DNA of 5,131 bases from an uncultured Caryophanales bacterium (GCA_947165725.1 CAMVBL010000082.1:1-5131), one strand, 5' to 3'; counted from the first letter of the stretch, positions 1 to 5,131 are shown. The notes: a model not told the origin generated them from the letters alone. Translations and numbers: made by a program.

Positions 1-53
1 ATCTTTTGCTCAGTGTTAGGATAGATACGATACTTATAAGCAATTCTTTTCAT
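1..53 (-). CDS. tnpB: IS200/IS605-family TnpB (OrfB), N-terminal fragment, cut by the window edge
   Basis: Reading the minus strand from the ATG at 53 gives MKRIAYKYRIYPNTEQK and then leaves the window. This is the typical opening of TnpB/OrfB, whose family start is MKR-x-YKYRIYP-x-x-EQ. TnpB is an RNA-guided, RuvC-type nuclease carried by IS200/IS605 and IS1341-like elements; with a guide RNA made from the element's right end it helps the element persist at its site. Only 17 codons are visible, so the RuvC motifs, intactness and right end cannot be judged. No tnpA (Y1 transposase) lies between this start and the next gene, so the element is either tnpB-only or has tnpA elsewhere. No Shine-Dalgarno sequence sits directly before this ATG; a short leader ORF with its own ribosome site overlaps the start. 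The family call is secure for so short a piece because the motif is distinctive. Confidence 0.85.
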   Translation of the reverse strand, partial: MKRIAYKYRIYPNTEQK

Positions 54-105
54 AAAAATATTGAGATAAATAAAAGGGGACAATAAAACAAAATCCTTGT
101 TCCAT
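34..105 (-). CDS. Possible 23-codon leader ORF overlapping the tnpB start
   Basis: On the minus strand an ATG at 105 follows AGGGG with a 5-nt spacer. The frame runs 23 codons (begins MEQGFCFIVPFYLSQYF) to a TAA at 36-34. It ends 20 nt inside tnpB in a different frame, so the tnpB ATG lies inside it. tnpB itself lacks a visible ribosome site, so ribosomes finishing this ORF could re-initiate on tnpB (translational coupling). The ORF begins about 23 nt downstream of the transcription start expected from the promoter at 135-163. The peptide matches no family I recognise. It could be a chance ORF; ribosome site and position are the only support. Confidence 0.35.
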   Translation of the reverse strand: MEQGFCFIVPFYLSQYFYEKNCL

Positions 106-134
106 CTTTTCCCCTACATCCTTATCCTATTAAT

Positions 135-163
135 ATTATATCAATTTATTGATATATTCTCAA
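135..163 (-). promoter_or_regulatory. Sigma-A type promoter for the leader ORF and tnpB
   Basis: On the minus strand, TTGAGA (163-158) and TATAAT (140-135) are separated by exactly 17 nt. The -10 is a perfect consensus and the -35 matches at four of six positions. The predicted start is near 128, giving a leader of roughly 75 nt before the tnpB ATG. Confidence 0.6.
137..156. repeat. 20-bp perfect palindrome inside the tnpB promoter
   Basis: Two 9-base arms, TATATCAAT and ATTGATATA, flank a 2-base TT centre. The palindrome covers part of the -10 box and nearly the whole spacer of the promoter at 135-163, where a repressor dimer would block RNA polymerase. It is AT-rich, so chance is possible, but perfect 9-bp arms at this position suggest an operator. 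Confidence 0.45.
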
Positions 164-189
164 CAAATATTTGCTGTTTTATACAGATA

Positions 190-217
190 TTTACTTGTTT
201 TTATGAGCATTTATAAT
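190..217 (+). promoter_or_regulatory. Candidate plus-strand promoter upstream of the LOR gene
   Basis: TTTACT (190-195) and a perfect TATAAT (212-217) are 16 nt apart. Transcription would start near 224, at the foot of the structured element at 217-288, and would run into the four-gene array starting at 341. The -35 is weak and the region is AT-rich. An alternative between 282 and 308 (TTGCTA, 15 nt, TATTAT) is poorer. Confidence 0.3.
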
Positions 218-288
218 TAGCAATTCATCCCCCACCTATAGAGGTAGCCATCGAGCAGTTCTTGTCGATGTGGGGGACTTCTTGCTAA
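217..288. repeat. Multi-stem inverted repeat with a three-way junction (IS left end or RNA leader)
   Basis: Nested complementary arms are visible. An outer stem TTAGCAA (217-223) pairs with TTGCTAA (282-288). After a 4+4 internal loop, TCCCCCA (228-234) pairs with TGGGGGA (271-277). Inside are a small stem CCT/AGG (235-237 with 242-244, loop ATAG) and a longer stem CATCGA (249-254) with TCGATG (265-270), loop of 10 nt. The G/C-rich core stands out in an AT-rich region. Two readings are possible. It may be the subterminal hairpin of the IS200/IS605 element's left end, since it lies upstream of tnpB with no gene between. Or it may be a structured 5' leader of the downstream operon. It does not match the purine riboswitch junction sequences I know. 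Confidence 0.6.
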
Positions 289-340
289 AATATGTTAATA
301 AATATTATTGGTATTCAATAAACGAAAGGAATTATCTAAT

Positions 341-844
341 ATGCAACAAGTAAGCATTAGAAATAAGTGGGTTTCTTTAAGAGGTGGCTCCTACGTTAAG
401 GACATGGAGGAAAGAGATGTCTTTTATGTGAAAGGCAAATTTTGGACTGTCACTAGAAAGAAATTTGTCCAAGATATGGAAGGCAACTTACTATACACAG
501 TAAGAAACAAATTCTGGACATTCTTTGTGAAAAAAGCCATGGTCTATGATAAAGATGGTAACCAAGTAGCGTTCATTAGAAGGAAATTCTGGTCTGTCCA
601 TGACCGTTATTTCGTCCAATCTTCATTAGGCAATTTAGAAATTACTGGAAATATTTTAGGATTCGATTATCATATTATCCTTGACGGTAAAGAAATCGGA
701 CACGTTGCAAGGAAGATTTCTTTAAGAGATTCATTCGTCTTATCTTTAGAAGATGGCTATGACTTATCGTTCTTTGTGGCCTTTGTGATTGCGATTGATA
801 ACATCACAGACCAAAGAAATCAAGAAGCGTCAAGCAGTTATTAA
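341..844 (+). CDS. LURP-one-related (LOR/YxjI, tubby-like fold) family protein
   Basis: This 167-residue protein resembles bacterial YxjI/LOR proteins (DUF567), a 12-strand tubby-like barrel distantly related to phospholipid scramblases. The bacterial function is not established. The signs are repeated two-strand units with a KFW motif at residues 33-35, 57-59 and 82-84, alternating with acidic turns (DMEGN, DKDGN). A typical C-terminal part follows: a D-x-H-I-I-L-D-G strand, then ISLRDSFVLSLED, then a hydrophobic helix ending in AIDNI (residues 142-155). No signal peptide or catalytic motif is visible, so it is probably cytosolic. I chose ATG 341 because AAAGGA lies 10 nt before it; an in-frame TTG at 308 has no ribosome site and would add 11 residues outside the fold. 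Its stop is one base before the next start, so the two genes are probably translationally coupled. Family call firm, role unknown. Confidence 0.8.
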   Translation: MQQVSIRNKWVSLRGGSYVKDMEERDVFYVKGKFWTVTRKKFVQDMEGNLLYTVRNKFWTFFVKKAMVYDKDGNQVAFIRRKFWSVHDRYFVQSSLGNLEITGNILGFDYHIILDGKEIGHVARKISLRDSFVLSLEDGYDLSFFVAFVIAIDNITDQRNQEASSSY

Positions 845-845
845 T

Positions 846-1187
846 ATGGCGAGAATTAAACGTTATTGTGGTAATTACATCCTCGAAATTAATGGGGATA
901 AAATTCAAGAATACTGTGGACCATATTTGTACCAAATCAGTAATGGAAAGCTACAAAAATACTGCGGTAATTATCTTTATGATATAAGCACTGATAAAAT
1001 CCAACGTTATTGTGGTAATTATCTTTTAGTGTTTGATGGTAGAAGAATCCAACGTTACTGTGGTAACTATATTGCCGAAGTTGAAGGCAATAAAATCAAG
1101 CAATACTGTGGTCCATATCTCTATGAGATTGAAGGTTTTCTCAGCAATGAGCAAATGAAGGCGTTAATTGCCATCTTATTTGCCTAA
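846..1187 (+). CDS. Small protein of six 16-residue YCG(N/P)Y repeats
   Basis: The 113-residue product is almost entirely six tandem 16-residue units (residues 3-98) with pattern [KR]-[IL]-[QK]-x-Y-C-G-[NP]-Y and then an aliphatic or acidic strand ending in a G/D turn. Cys falls at residues 8, 24, 40, 56, 72 and 88, exactly 16 apart. Each unit looks like a beta hairpin turning at GN or GP, so a closed or stacked beta-repeat fold is likely. I recall small proteins annotated as 4-fold beta flower with comparable repeats, but cannot confirm membership. The tail (residues 99-113, FLSNEQMKALIAILFA region) looks helical. There is no signal peptide; the cysteines could bind metal or face a common surface. 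ATG 846 starts one base after the LOR stop, with no clear Shine-Dalgarno, which suggests re-initiation; an in-frame TTG at 789 lies inside the LOR gene and is not supported. Function unknown. Confidence 0.85.
   Translation: MARIKRYCGNYILEINGDKIQEYCGPYLYQISNGKLQKYCGNYLYDISTDKIQRYCGNYLLVFDGRRIQRYCGNYIAEVEGNKIKQYCGPYLYEIEGFLSNEQMKALIAILFA
852..1139 (+). repeat. Six tandem 48-bp coding repeats
   Basis: Six consecutive 48-bp units encode the YCG(N/P)Y repeats without a single indel. Units 4 and 5 are closest at DNA level, sharing ATCCAACGTTA(T/C)TGTGGTAA(T/C)TAT, with differences there mainly at third positions. This points to older duplication kept by selection on the protein. Copy number could vary between strains by recombination. 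Confidence 0.8.
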
Positions 1188-1198
1188 AAGGAATGATT

Positions 1199-1651
1199 AT
1201 GAACAAATACATGAAAATGGCTATTAACGAAGCCAAAAAAGGCATTAGAAACGGACATGGTGGTCCTTTCGGTGCGGTGATTGTTAAAAACGATGAGGTT
1301 ATCGCTAAAGGACATAACCAAGTTGTTAAAAACAACGATCCAACTTGTCATGGTGAAATCATGGCAATCCATAAAGCCTGTAAGAAATTAAACACTTTTG
1401 ATTTAAGCGGTTGTGAAATCTACACAACTGGTGAACCATGCCCAATGTGTATGGCCGCGATATTATGGGCAAACATTGAAAAGATTTATTATGGCTGCAA
1501 TATCTTAGATACCGAAGAAATCGGTTTCAGAGATAAGAAGTTCTACGAACAATTTGAAAATCGTGAACAATTAATTCACGAATTAGATCGTAAAGAATGC
1601 CTCAAATTATACGGGGAATACAAACGTATTAGTGATAAGGTTAATTATTAA
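1199..1651 (+). CDS. guaD: Guanine deaminase (cytidine deaminase fold)
   Basis: This is a 150-residue zinc hydrolase of the CDA fold that converts guanine to xanthine and ammonia. Visible motifs are GGPFGAVIV (residues 21-29), CHGE (50-53, with His51 as zinc ligand and Glu53 as proton shuttle) and EPCPMC (79-84, with Cys81 and Cys84 as zinc ligands). Guanine deaminase is preferred over tRNA adenosine or cytosine deaminase for three reasons: Asn40 in the substrate pocket, the GFRD segment (109-112) matching GFDD of Bacillus GuaD, and a C-terminal Tyr150 like the final Tyr of the Bacillus enzyme, whose swapped tail closes the neighbouring active site. HGE replaces the commoner HAE. I chose ATG 1199 because AAAGGA lies 6 nt upstream; ATG 1193 directly abuts that site. 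The stop overlaps the permease start by one base (TAATG), which fits a purine-salvage pair. Confidence 0.85.
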   Translation: MNKYMKMAINEAKKGIRNGHGGPFGAVIVKNDEVIAKGHNQVVKNNDPTCHGEIMAIHKACKKLNTFDLSGCEIYTTGEPCPMCMAAILWANIEKIYYGCNILDTEEIGFRDKKFYEQFENREQLIHELDRKECLKLYGEYKRISDKVNY

Positions 1652-3138
1652 TGAAAAAATTTTTCGCCGACTTAGGTAAAGGCATTAAGTCTGTTTTTAA
1701 AGGCCCTGCTTCTAAAGACAACTTATTCGCATTAGATAATCGCGTGCCAATTGGTAGTGCGATTCCTTTCGGTTTGCAGCATATTCTAGCGATGTTTGTC
1801 GCTAATATTACCCCAATCATTATTGTCTTTGCGGCGATTGGCCTATTAGATAGTGAATTAGGTGTTCAAGCTTTATTAGGCGCTGTCTTTATGGCGGGTA
1901 TCGGCGCTATTGCTCAATTATTAATAGGTGTGAGATTACCTGTTGTATTAGGCACATCATTTACCTTTGTGCCAGTATTATTAACTATCGGTACAAGTAC
2001 CGCTGCCGCTAGTGATTCAGTAACGGCTTATTATACAATTCTTGGTTCCATTATATTTGGTGCCTTATTTGCGATAGTCTTCTCACTCTTTTATAGATGG
2101 TGGGGCAAGCTCATTAAACCAATCGTTCCAGCGATTGTGGTCTTGGGTGTTGGCCTATCTTTATTAACCAGTGGTGCGAATAGTTTTTTAGGTGGCACGA
2201 CTGTTATCACAAATATCATTAATACAGGGGAAACTGGTACACCTGTCGCTTATTTTTGCTACATCATCGTTGCTTTAGCGACATTAATTACTTCATTATT
2301 ATGGTCAATATTCATGACAGGCGTATGGAAAAATCTTAATGTAGTCGTCGGTATTATTGTGGGCTATATTTTGAGTTGTTGCTTCCCTGGAATGATTAAT
2401 TTTAATGGTCTTGCGATTACTGAATTTGTTGGTTCACATGGTGTCATTGATTATCCACATTTAATCAATATCACTCGAATTAGATTTGAACTTGTGCCAT
2501 GTATCTTAACTTCAATCTGCTTTATTGCCACGACAATAGAGGCTATCGGTAACACCGATACAACCGCGAAGATTGCTTTAGGAAGAAAAGCCACTGCTCG
2601 TGAAATTAATGGTGGTCTTATCATCTATGGCGCTAATAGCGCGATTGCCGCTTTATTCGGGGCTTTCCCATTAACTATTTATGCCCAAAACGTTGGTATT
2701 GTTTCACAAACCAAAGTGACAAATCGTTTCACAATCTTTTTAGGTGCAGCATTCTTAGTCATTGCCAGCTTCTTCCCACCAATTGCTAATTTCTTATTTA
2801 CCATCCCTGATGCTGTTATCGGTGGCTCGATGGTTATCTTATTTGGTTCCATTGCCATTATTGGTATGAAATCAATTTCAGAAATCGGCTGGAGTGATAA
2901 AAATATCACAATCACCGCTTTAAGTATTTGTCTTGGCTTTGGTATGACCATCGCTACAGTCACAATCGGTGAAGGCACCGCTATGTCATTAAATATCTTT
3001 AAAGCACTAGGAGTTTCTTGGCTAGGCGATATGTTATCTAATAATGTTCTTAATATGTTTATCATTGCCTTTATTCTTTCTTGGATTCTTCCAGAAGATA
3101 TGCAAATCCACTTATTTCATAAGAAAGAACAGCAATAA
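1651..3138 (+). CDS. NCS2-family nucleobase permease (xanthine/uracil type)
   Basis: This is a 495-residue polytopic membrane protein of the nucleobase-cation symporter-2 (NAT) family, probably with 14 membrane segments, importing a nucleobase with protons. Family marks in order are FGLQH (residues 40-44) in segment 1, GTSFTFVP (101-108), the segment-8 substrate glutamate in TIEAIGNTD (Glu297) and the NAT signature YAQNVG (344-349, Gln346-Asn347). The QNVG form is typical of xanthine/purine members rather than uracil members, and linkage to guanine deaminase agrees, so a purine is the likelier substrate. By my alignment Asn301 sits where XanQ-type carriers have Asp, with Asp303 two residues on; this could alter specificity. 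The start overlaps the deaminase stop, with only a weak AAGG 10 nt upstream, so translation is probably coupled. Family firm, substrate inferred. Confidence 0.9.
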   Translation: MKKFFADLGKGIKSVFKGPASKDNLFALDNRVPIGSAIPFGLQHILAMFVANITPIIIVFAAIGLLDSELGVQALLGAVFMAGIGAIAQLLIGVRLPVVLGTSFTFVPVLLTIGTSTAAASDSVTAYYTILGSIIFGALFAIVFSLFYRWWGKLIKPIVPAIVVLGVGLSLLTSGANSFLGGTTVITNIINTGETGTPVAYFCYIIVALATLITSLLWSIFMTGVWKNLNVVVGIIVGYILSCCFPGMINFNGLAITEFVGSHGVIDYPHLINITRIRFELVPCILTSICFIATTIEAIGNTDTTAKIALGRKATAREINGGLIIYGANSAIAALFGAFPLTIYAQNVGIVSQTKVTNRFTIFLGAAFLVIASFFPPIANFLFTIPDAVIGGSMVILFGSIAIIGMKSISEIGWSDKNITITALSICLGFGMTIATVTIGEGTAMSLNIFKALGVSWLGDMLSNNVLNMFIIAFILSWILPEDMQIHLFHKKEQQ

Positions 3139-3158
3139 TCAAAATTAAATAGACAAAT

Positions 3159-3185
3159 GGACTAGGAATGTAACCTAGTCCTTTA
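3159..3185 (+). terminator. Probable terminator after the permease
   Basis: GGACTAGG (3159-3166) pairs perfectly with CCTAGTCC (3174-3181) around a 7-nt loop. TTTATTGTGCTTTTT follows. The U-tract is interrupted, so termination may be partial and allow read-through into the flavoprotein gene, for which I see no clear promoter. Confidence 0.6.
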
Positions 3186-3221
3186 TTGTGCTTTTTAATG
3201 CCAGGTGGTATTATTTTTCGT

Positions 3222-4313
3222 ATGAAAATCGGAATTATCGGAGCGGGTGCTTCTGGCGCTTTCTTAGCAATTAGACTTAAGGAGAATAATCCTTCTTTTG
3301 ACATCACTTTAATTGAAAGAAATGACAAGATCCTTAAGAAAGTCTTAGTCACTGGTAACGGCAGATGTAACTACGCTAATATGGGCGACTTAGTAGGTAA
3401 GTACAATAATGAGCTTGCTAATAAGTTACTTAAAGAATTCAAACCACAAGATATAGTGGCTATTTTCGATAAGTACGGCATCCATCCAACTTATCTAGAT
3501 GAATTAGTCTTCCCAACCTCAATGAGCGCGCAAACGGTCGTTTTAATGCTTTCTAAAAAGATTGAAGAATTAGGCATTAAAGTCAAGCTTAATGAAAGCG
3601 TCATAGATTATCAAAAGAAAGATAACAAGTTCTACGTTAAAACTAATGAGAATGAATATATCTTTGATAAGTTAGTAATTTCCGCTGGTGGATGTGCTTA
3701 TCCACAGCTAGGAACAGATGGCACATTATTAGATATCTTAAAAAAGAAAGGCTATAAGATTGAAACCTTATCACCTTCTTTAAGTCCAATTAAAACTAAA
3801 GAAAACACTAAAAAGATTTCTGGTCAACGCGCTAAAGGTAGAGTCACATTATTAAGTAATAATGAAGAAGTCTATAAAGAAGATGGAGAAATCTTATTTA
3901 AGGATGATGGTATAAGTGGCATCGTTATCTTAAACATGTCCGCTAGAATCAATCGCTTAAACGATAAAAAGAATATCAAATTAGTAGTGGATCTCGCCCC
4001 TAATTCCAAAGCAATTAAACAAGATCAATATTATGAATATGTCGCCCCAAAGATTGCAGAATATCTATTAATGAATAATTTAGATATCCATCATCTAGTT
4101 TTCTCATTCAAAGATTTCTATGAATATAAAATCGCTGAAGTGAGCCATGGTGGTCTTTCTTTAAGTGAAGTTAATGATTCTTTACAGTCAAAGAAAGAAA
4201 ACGGTCTATATTTCACTGGTGAAGTATTAGACATTGATGGCATGTGTGGTGGCTATAACTTAATGTTCGCATTCGCGTCCGCTGAAAAAGTGAGTAAAGC
4301 TCTAGGAGAGTAA
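3222..4313 (+). CDS. HI0933-family FAD-dependent oxidoreductase (BaiN/YhiN-like, short form)
   Basis: This 363-residue flavoprotein belongs to the HI0933 family, often labelled aminoacetone oxidase family or NAD(P)/FAD-dependent oxidoreductase. Seen motifs are the N-terminal FAD dinucleotide fold GIIGAGASG (residues 4-12) with acidic ERN ending strand 2, the family signature TGNGRCNYAN (44-53), a second FAD motif SAGGCAYPQLGTDG (154-167), GEILFKDDGISG (222-233), and the C-terminal block HGGLSLSEV then GLYFTGEVLDIDGMCGGYNLMFAFASA (309-354). It is shorter than the usual roughly 400 residues, with the loss mostly in the inserted domain between 240 and 305. FAD-binding parts look intact. The true substrate of most members is unknown. 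ATG 3222 begins exactly at the fold; AGGTGG lies 13 nt upstream, rather far. In-frame ATG 3198 would add eight residues and lacks a ribosome site. It is followed after 2 nt by the thioesterase. Confidence 0.85.
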   Translation: MKIGIIGAGASGAFLAIRLKENNPSFDITLIERNDKILKKVLVTGNGRCNYANMGDLVGKYNNELANKLLKEFKPQDIVAIFDKYGIHPTYLDELVFPTSMSAQTVVLMLSKKIEELGIKVKLNESVIDYQKKDNKFYVKTNENEYIFDKLVISAGGCAYPQLGTDGTLLDILKKKGYKIETLSPSLSPIKTKENTKKISGQRAKGRVTLLSNNEEVYKEDGEILFKDDGISGIVILNMSARINRLNDKKNIKLVVDLAPNSKAIKQDQYYEYVAPKIAEYLLMNNLDIHHLVFSFKDFYEYKIAEVSHGGLSLSEVNDSLQSKKENGLYFTGEVLDIDGMCGGYNLMFAFASAEKVSKALGE

Positions 4314-4315
4314 GT

Positions 4316-5032
4316 ATGTATCAACATGAATTTATTATTTCTAATAACGATGTCGATTATCGTTTTACCTTAAAGCCCGCTAATCTATATCGTTTATTTC
4401 AAGACGTTGCCCTTAAGGCAACAGAATCAGTGGGTTCTGATTCTATTACATTATCTAAAAGAGGTATTGACTGGGTCATTACTAGAATGGATGTGGAAAT
4501 AAGCAGATTACCACGCTGCAACGAAAAGATCACAGTGTGTACATATCCTGGTAAAGATATGGCAATGTTATATCCGCGTTACTTCTTCATCAAAGATGAA
4601 AACAATAACGTTATCGTAAAAGCCTCATCTATTTGGGCTCTTATAGACGCTAAAACTAGACGCGTGGTCGTTGATAAAGATGTCATTAGTAAACTTCCAC
4701 CTGAAACGAGTGAATATGAACTACCTTTGCCAAGTAAAATCGTTGCTAGTGAAGATAATATCCAAATCGAAACAAGAAAGATTCACTACAGTGATTTAGA
4801 CTTCAATTGTCATATGAATAATGTTCGTTATGTTGAATTATTAATGGACACTCATGACTTTGAATTCTATAAGACACATCGTCCAAGTTTCATCTCGTTA
4901 AATTACATTAAAGAAATCAAAGAAAACGAAATGGTCACTGTTTACAGTGATAGAAATAATCCAGAAACCATTGAAGTCAAAGTCGATGGTGGCACTTCCT
5001 TCTTAGGAAAAGTGACATTCGTAGAAGAGTAA
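4316..5032 (+). CDS. Acyl-ACP thioesterase (FatA-like, double hotdog)
   Basis: This 238-residue protein matches bacterial acyl-ACP thioesterases related to plant FatA/FatB (PF01643 type), which release free fatty acids from acyl carrier protein in the cytosol. It has two hotdog halves. The N-terminal half contains LYRLFQDVALKATESVG (residues 24-40), the long helix, then WVITRMDVEI (53-62). The C-terminal half carries the catalytic strip D162-x-N164-x-H166-x-N-N-x-x-Y172. Glu200 in NYIKEIKENE lies where plant FatB has its catalytic Glu, 34 residues after the His. Length is normal for bacterial forms, so it looks complete. AGGAG lies 7 nt before ATG 4316, overlapping the end of the flavoprotein gene two bases away, so the pair is one transcription unit. 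Chain-length preference cannot be read from sequence. A perfect terminator follows at once. Confidence 0.88.
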   Translation: MYQHEFIISNNDVDYRFTLKPANLYRLFQDVALKATESVGSDSITLSKRGIDWVITRMDVEISRLPRCNEKITVCTYPGKDMAMLYPRYFFIKDENNNVIVKASSIWALIDAKTRRVVVDKDVISKLPPETSEYELPLPSKIVASEDNIQIETRKIHYSDLDFNCHMNNVRYVELLMDTHDFEFYKTHRPSFISLNYIKEIKENEMVTVYSDRNNPETIEVKVDGGTSFLGKVTFVEE

Positions 5033-5063
5033 AAAAGGAGCAATTCTGCTCCTTTTGTTTTTG
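5033..5063. terminator. Strong, apparently bidirectional intrinsic terminator
   Basis: AAAAGGAGCA (5033-5042) pairs perfectly with TGCTCCTTTT (5047-5056) around an ATTC loop, then GTTTTTG. Read on the minus strand the same stem ends in six T residues (complement of 5036-5031). It can therefore stop transcription from the thioesterase and from a convergent gene at the right edge. Confidence 0.88.
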
Positions 5064-5070
5064 ATTAATC

Positions 5071-5109
5071 AAAGCCTTATTTTAAGACAACTTTATGGAA
5101 GGCTTTTTT
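5071..5109 (+). repeat. 8-bp inverted repeat followed by T-run
   Basis: AAAGCCTT (5071-5078) is complementary to AAGGCTTT (5099-5106) with a 20-nt loop, and the second arm runs into a T tract ending at 5109. It overlaps the end of the putative convergent gene. It could be a backup plus-strand terminator, but the loop is long and it may be incidental. Confidence 0.25.
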
Positions 5110-5131
5110 ACCTTTCTTGATTTTGATTGGT
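5077..5131 (-). CDS. Probable C-terminal end of a convergent gene, family unknown
   Basis: The minus strand entering at 5131 is open in one frame to a TAA at 5079-5077, giving PIKIKKGKKAFHKVVLK and a stop. The Lys-rich tail and codon choice (ATC, GGT, GCC, TTC, GTC) look like the other genes here, and the bidirectional terminator 14 bases beyond the stop fits a gene ending at this point. A second frame (QSKSRKVKKPSIKLS, then stop) is also open over this short stretch, so the frame is not proven. The family cannot be named from 17 residues. Confidence 0.45.
   Translation of the reverse strand, partial: PIKIKKGKKAFHKVVLK

Noticed and set aside
217..288. Purine riboswitch ahead of the guaD/permease operon
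   Set aside because: A three-way junction is present, but the conserved junction and loop sequences of the purine aptamer are absent, and a mobile-element end explains it equally well.
308..340. N-terminal extension of the LOR protein from a TTG at 308
   Set aside because: No ribosome site precedes it; ATG 341 has AAAGGA upstream and begins at the expected family start.
789..845. Upstream TTG start for the repeat protein
   Set aside because: It lies inside the LOR gene, has no ribosome site, and the added residues fall outside the repeat pattern.
852..1139. CRISPR array from the 48-bp periodicity
   Set aside because: The repeats are contiguous and coding, keep frame without indels, and have no unique spacers.
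1141..1372. Two minus-strand open frames over the guanine deaminase gene
   Set aside because: They are antisense shadows of a clear coding region, with low-complexity products and no ribosome sites.
3186..3221. Upstream TTG or ATG starts for the flavoprotein
   Set aside because: They would begin in the terminator tail without a ribosome site; the dinucleotide fold begins directly after ATG 3222.
2679..3352. Minus-strand open frames across the permease and flavoprotein genes
   Set aside because: They mirror conserved plus-strand codons and resemble no family; one also spans the terminator region.

Overview
The window is AT-rich and uses the standard bacterial code: Trp is TGG, and all six complete genes end in TAA. 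Its genes resemble those of low-GC Bacillota. A gut-type Bacilli, Erysipelotrichia or RF39-like genome is my best guess, but the sequence alone cannot fix the lineage.

Layout: (1) Positions 1-53, minus strand, hold the first 17 codons of an IS200/IS605-family tnpB that runs off the left edge. Its 5' region (54-163) carries a good minus-strand promoter with a 20-bp palindrome in the spacer, and a 23-codon leader ORF overlapping the tnpB start. (2) Positions 217-288 form a multi-stem inverted-repeat structure. It is either the left end of the IS element or a 5' leader of the plus-strand operon. (3) Positions 341-3138 are a tight plus-strand four-gene array: a LURP-one-related (LOR/YxjI) protein, a small protein of six 16-residue repeats each containing a YCG(N/P)Y core, a guanine deaminase and an NCS2 xanthine/uracil-type permease. 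Gaps are 1 nt, 11 nt and a 1-nt overlap. A stem-loop at 3159-3181 may end it. (4) Positions 3222-5032 are a two-gene unit: a short HI0933-family flavoprotein and a FatA-like acyl-ACP thioesterase. It is closed by a strong, apparently bidirectional terminator (5033-5063). (5) At the right edge, on the minus strand, lies the probable C-terminal end of a convergent gene.

The deaminase and permease form a plausible purine-salvage pair: nucleobase transport plus guanine to xanthine and ammonia. The oxidoreductase and thioesterase are co-transcribed but have no obvious shared pathway. The least explained parts are the Cys-repeat protein with its LOR partner upstream of purine salvage, the three-way-junction element, and the leader ORF/palindrome arrangement in front of tnpB.
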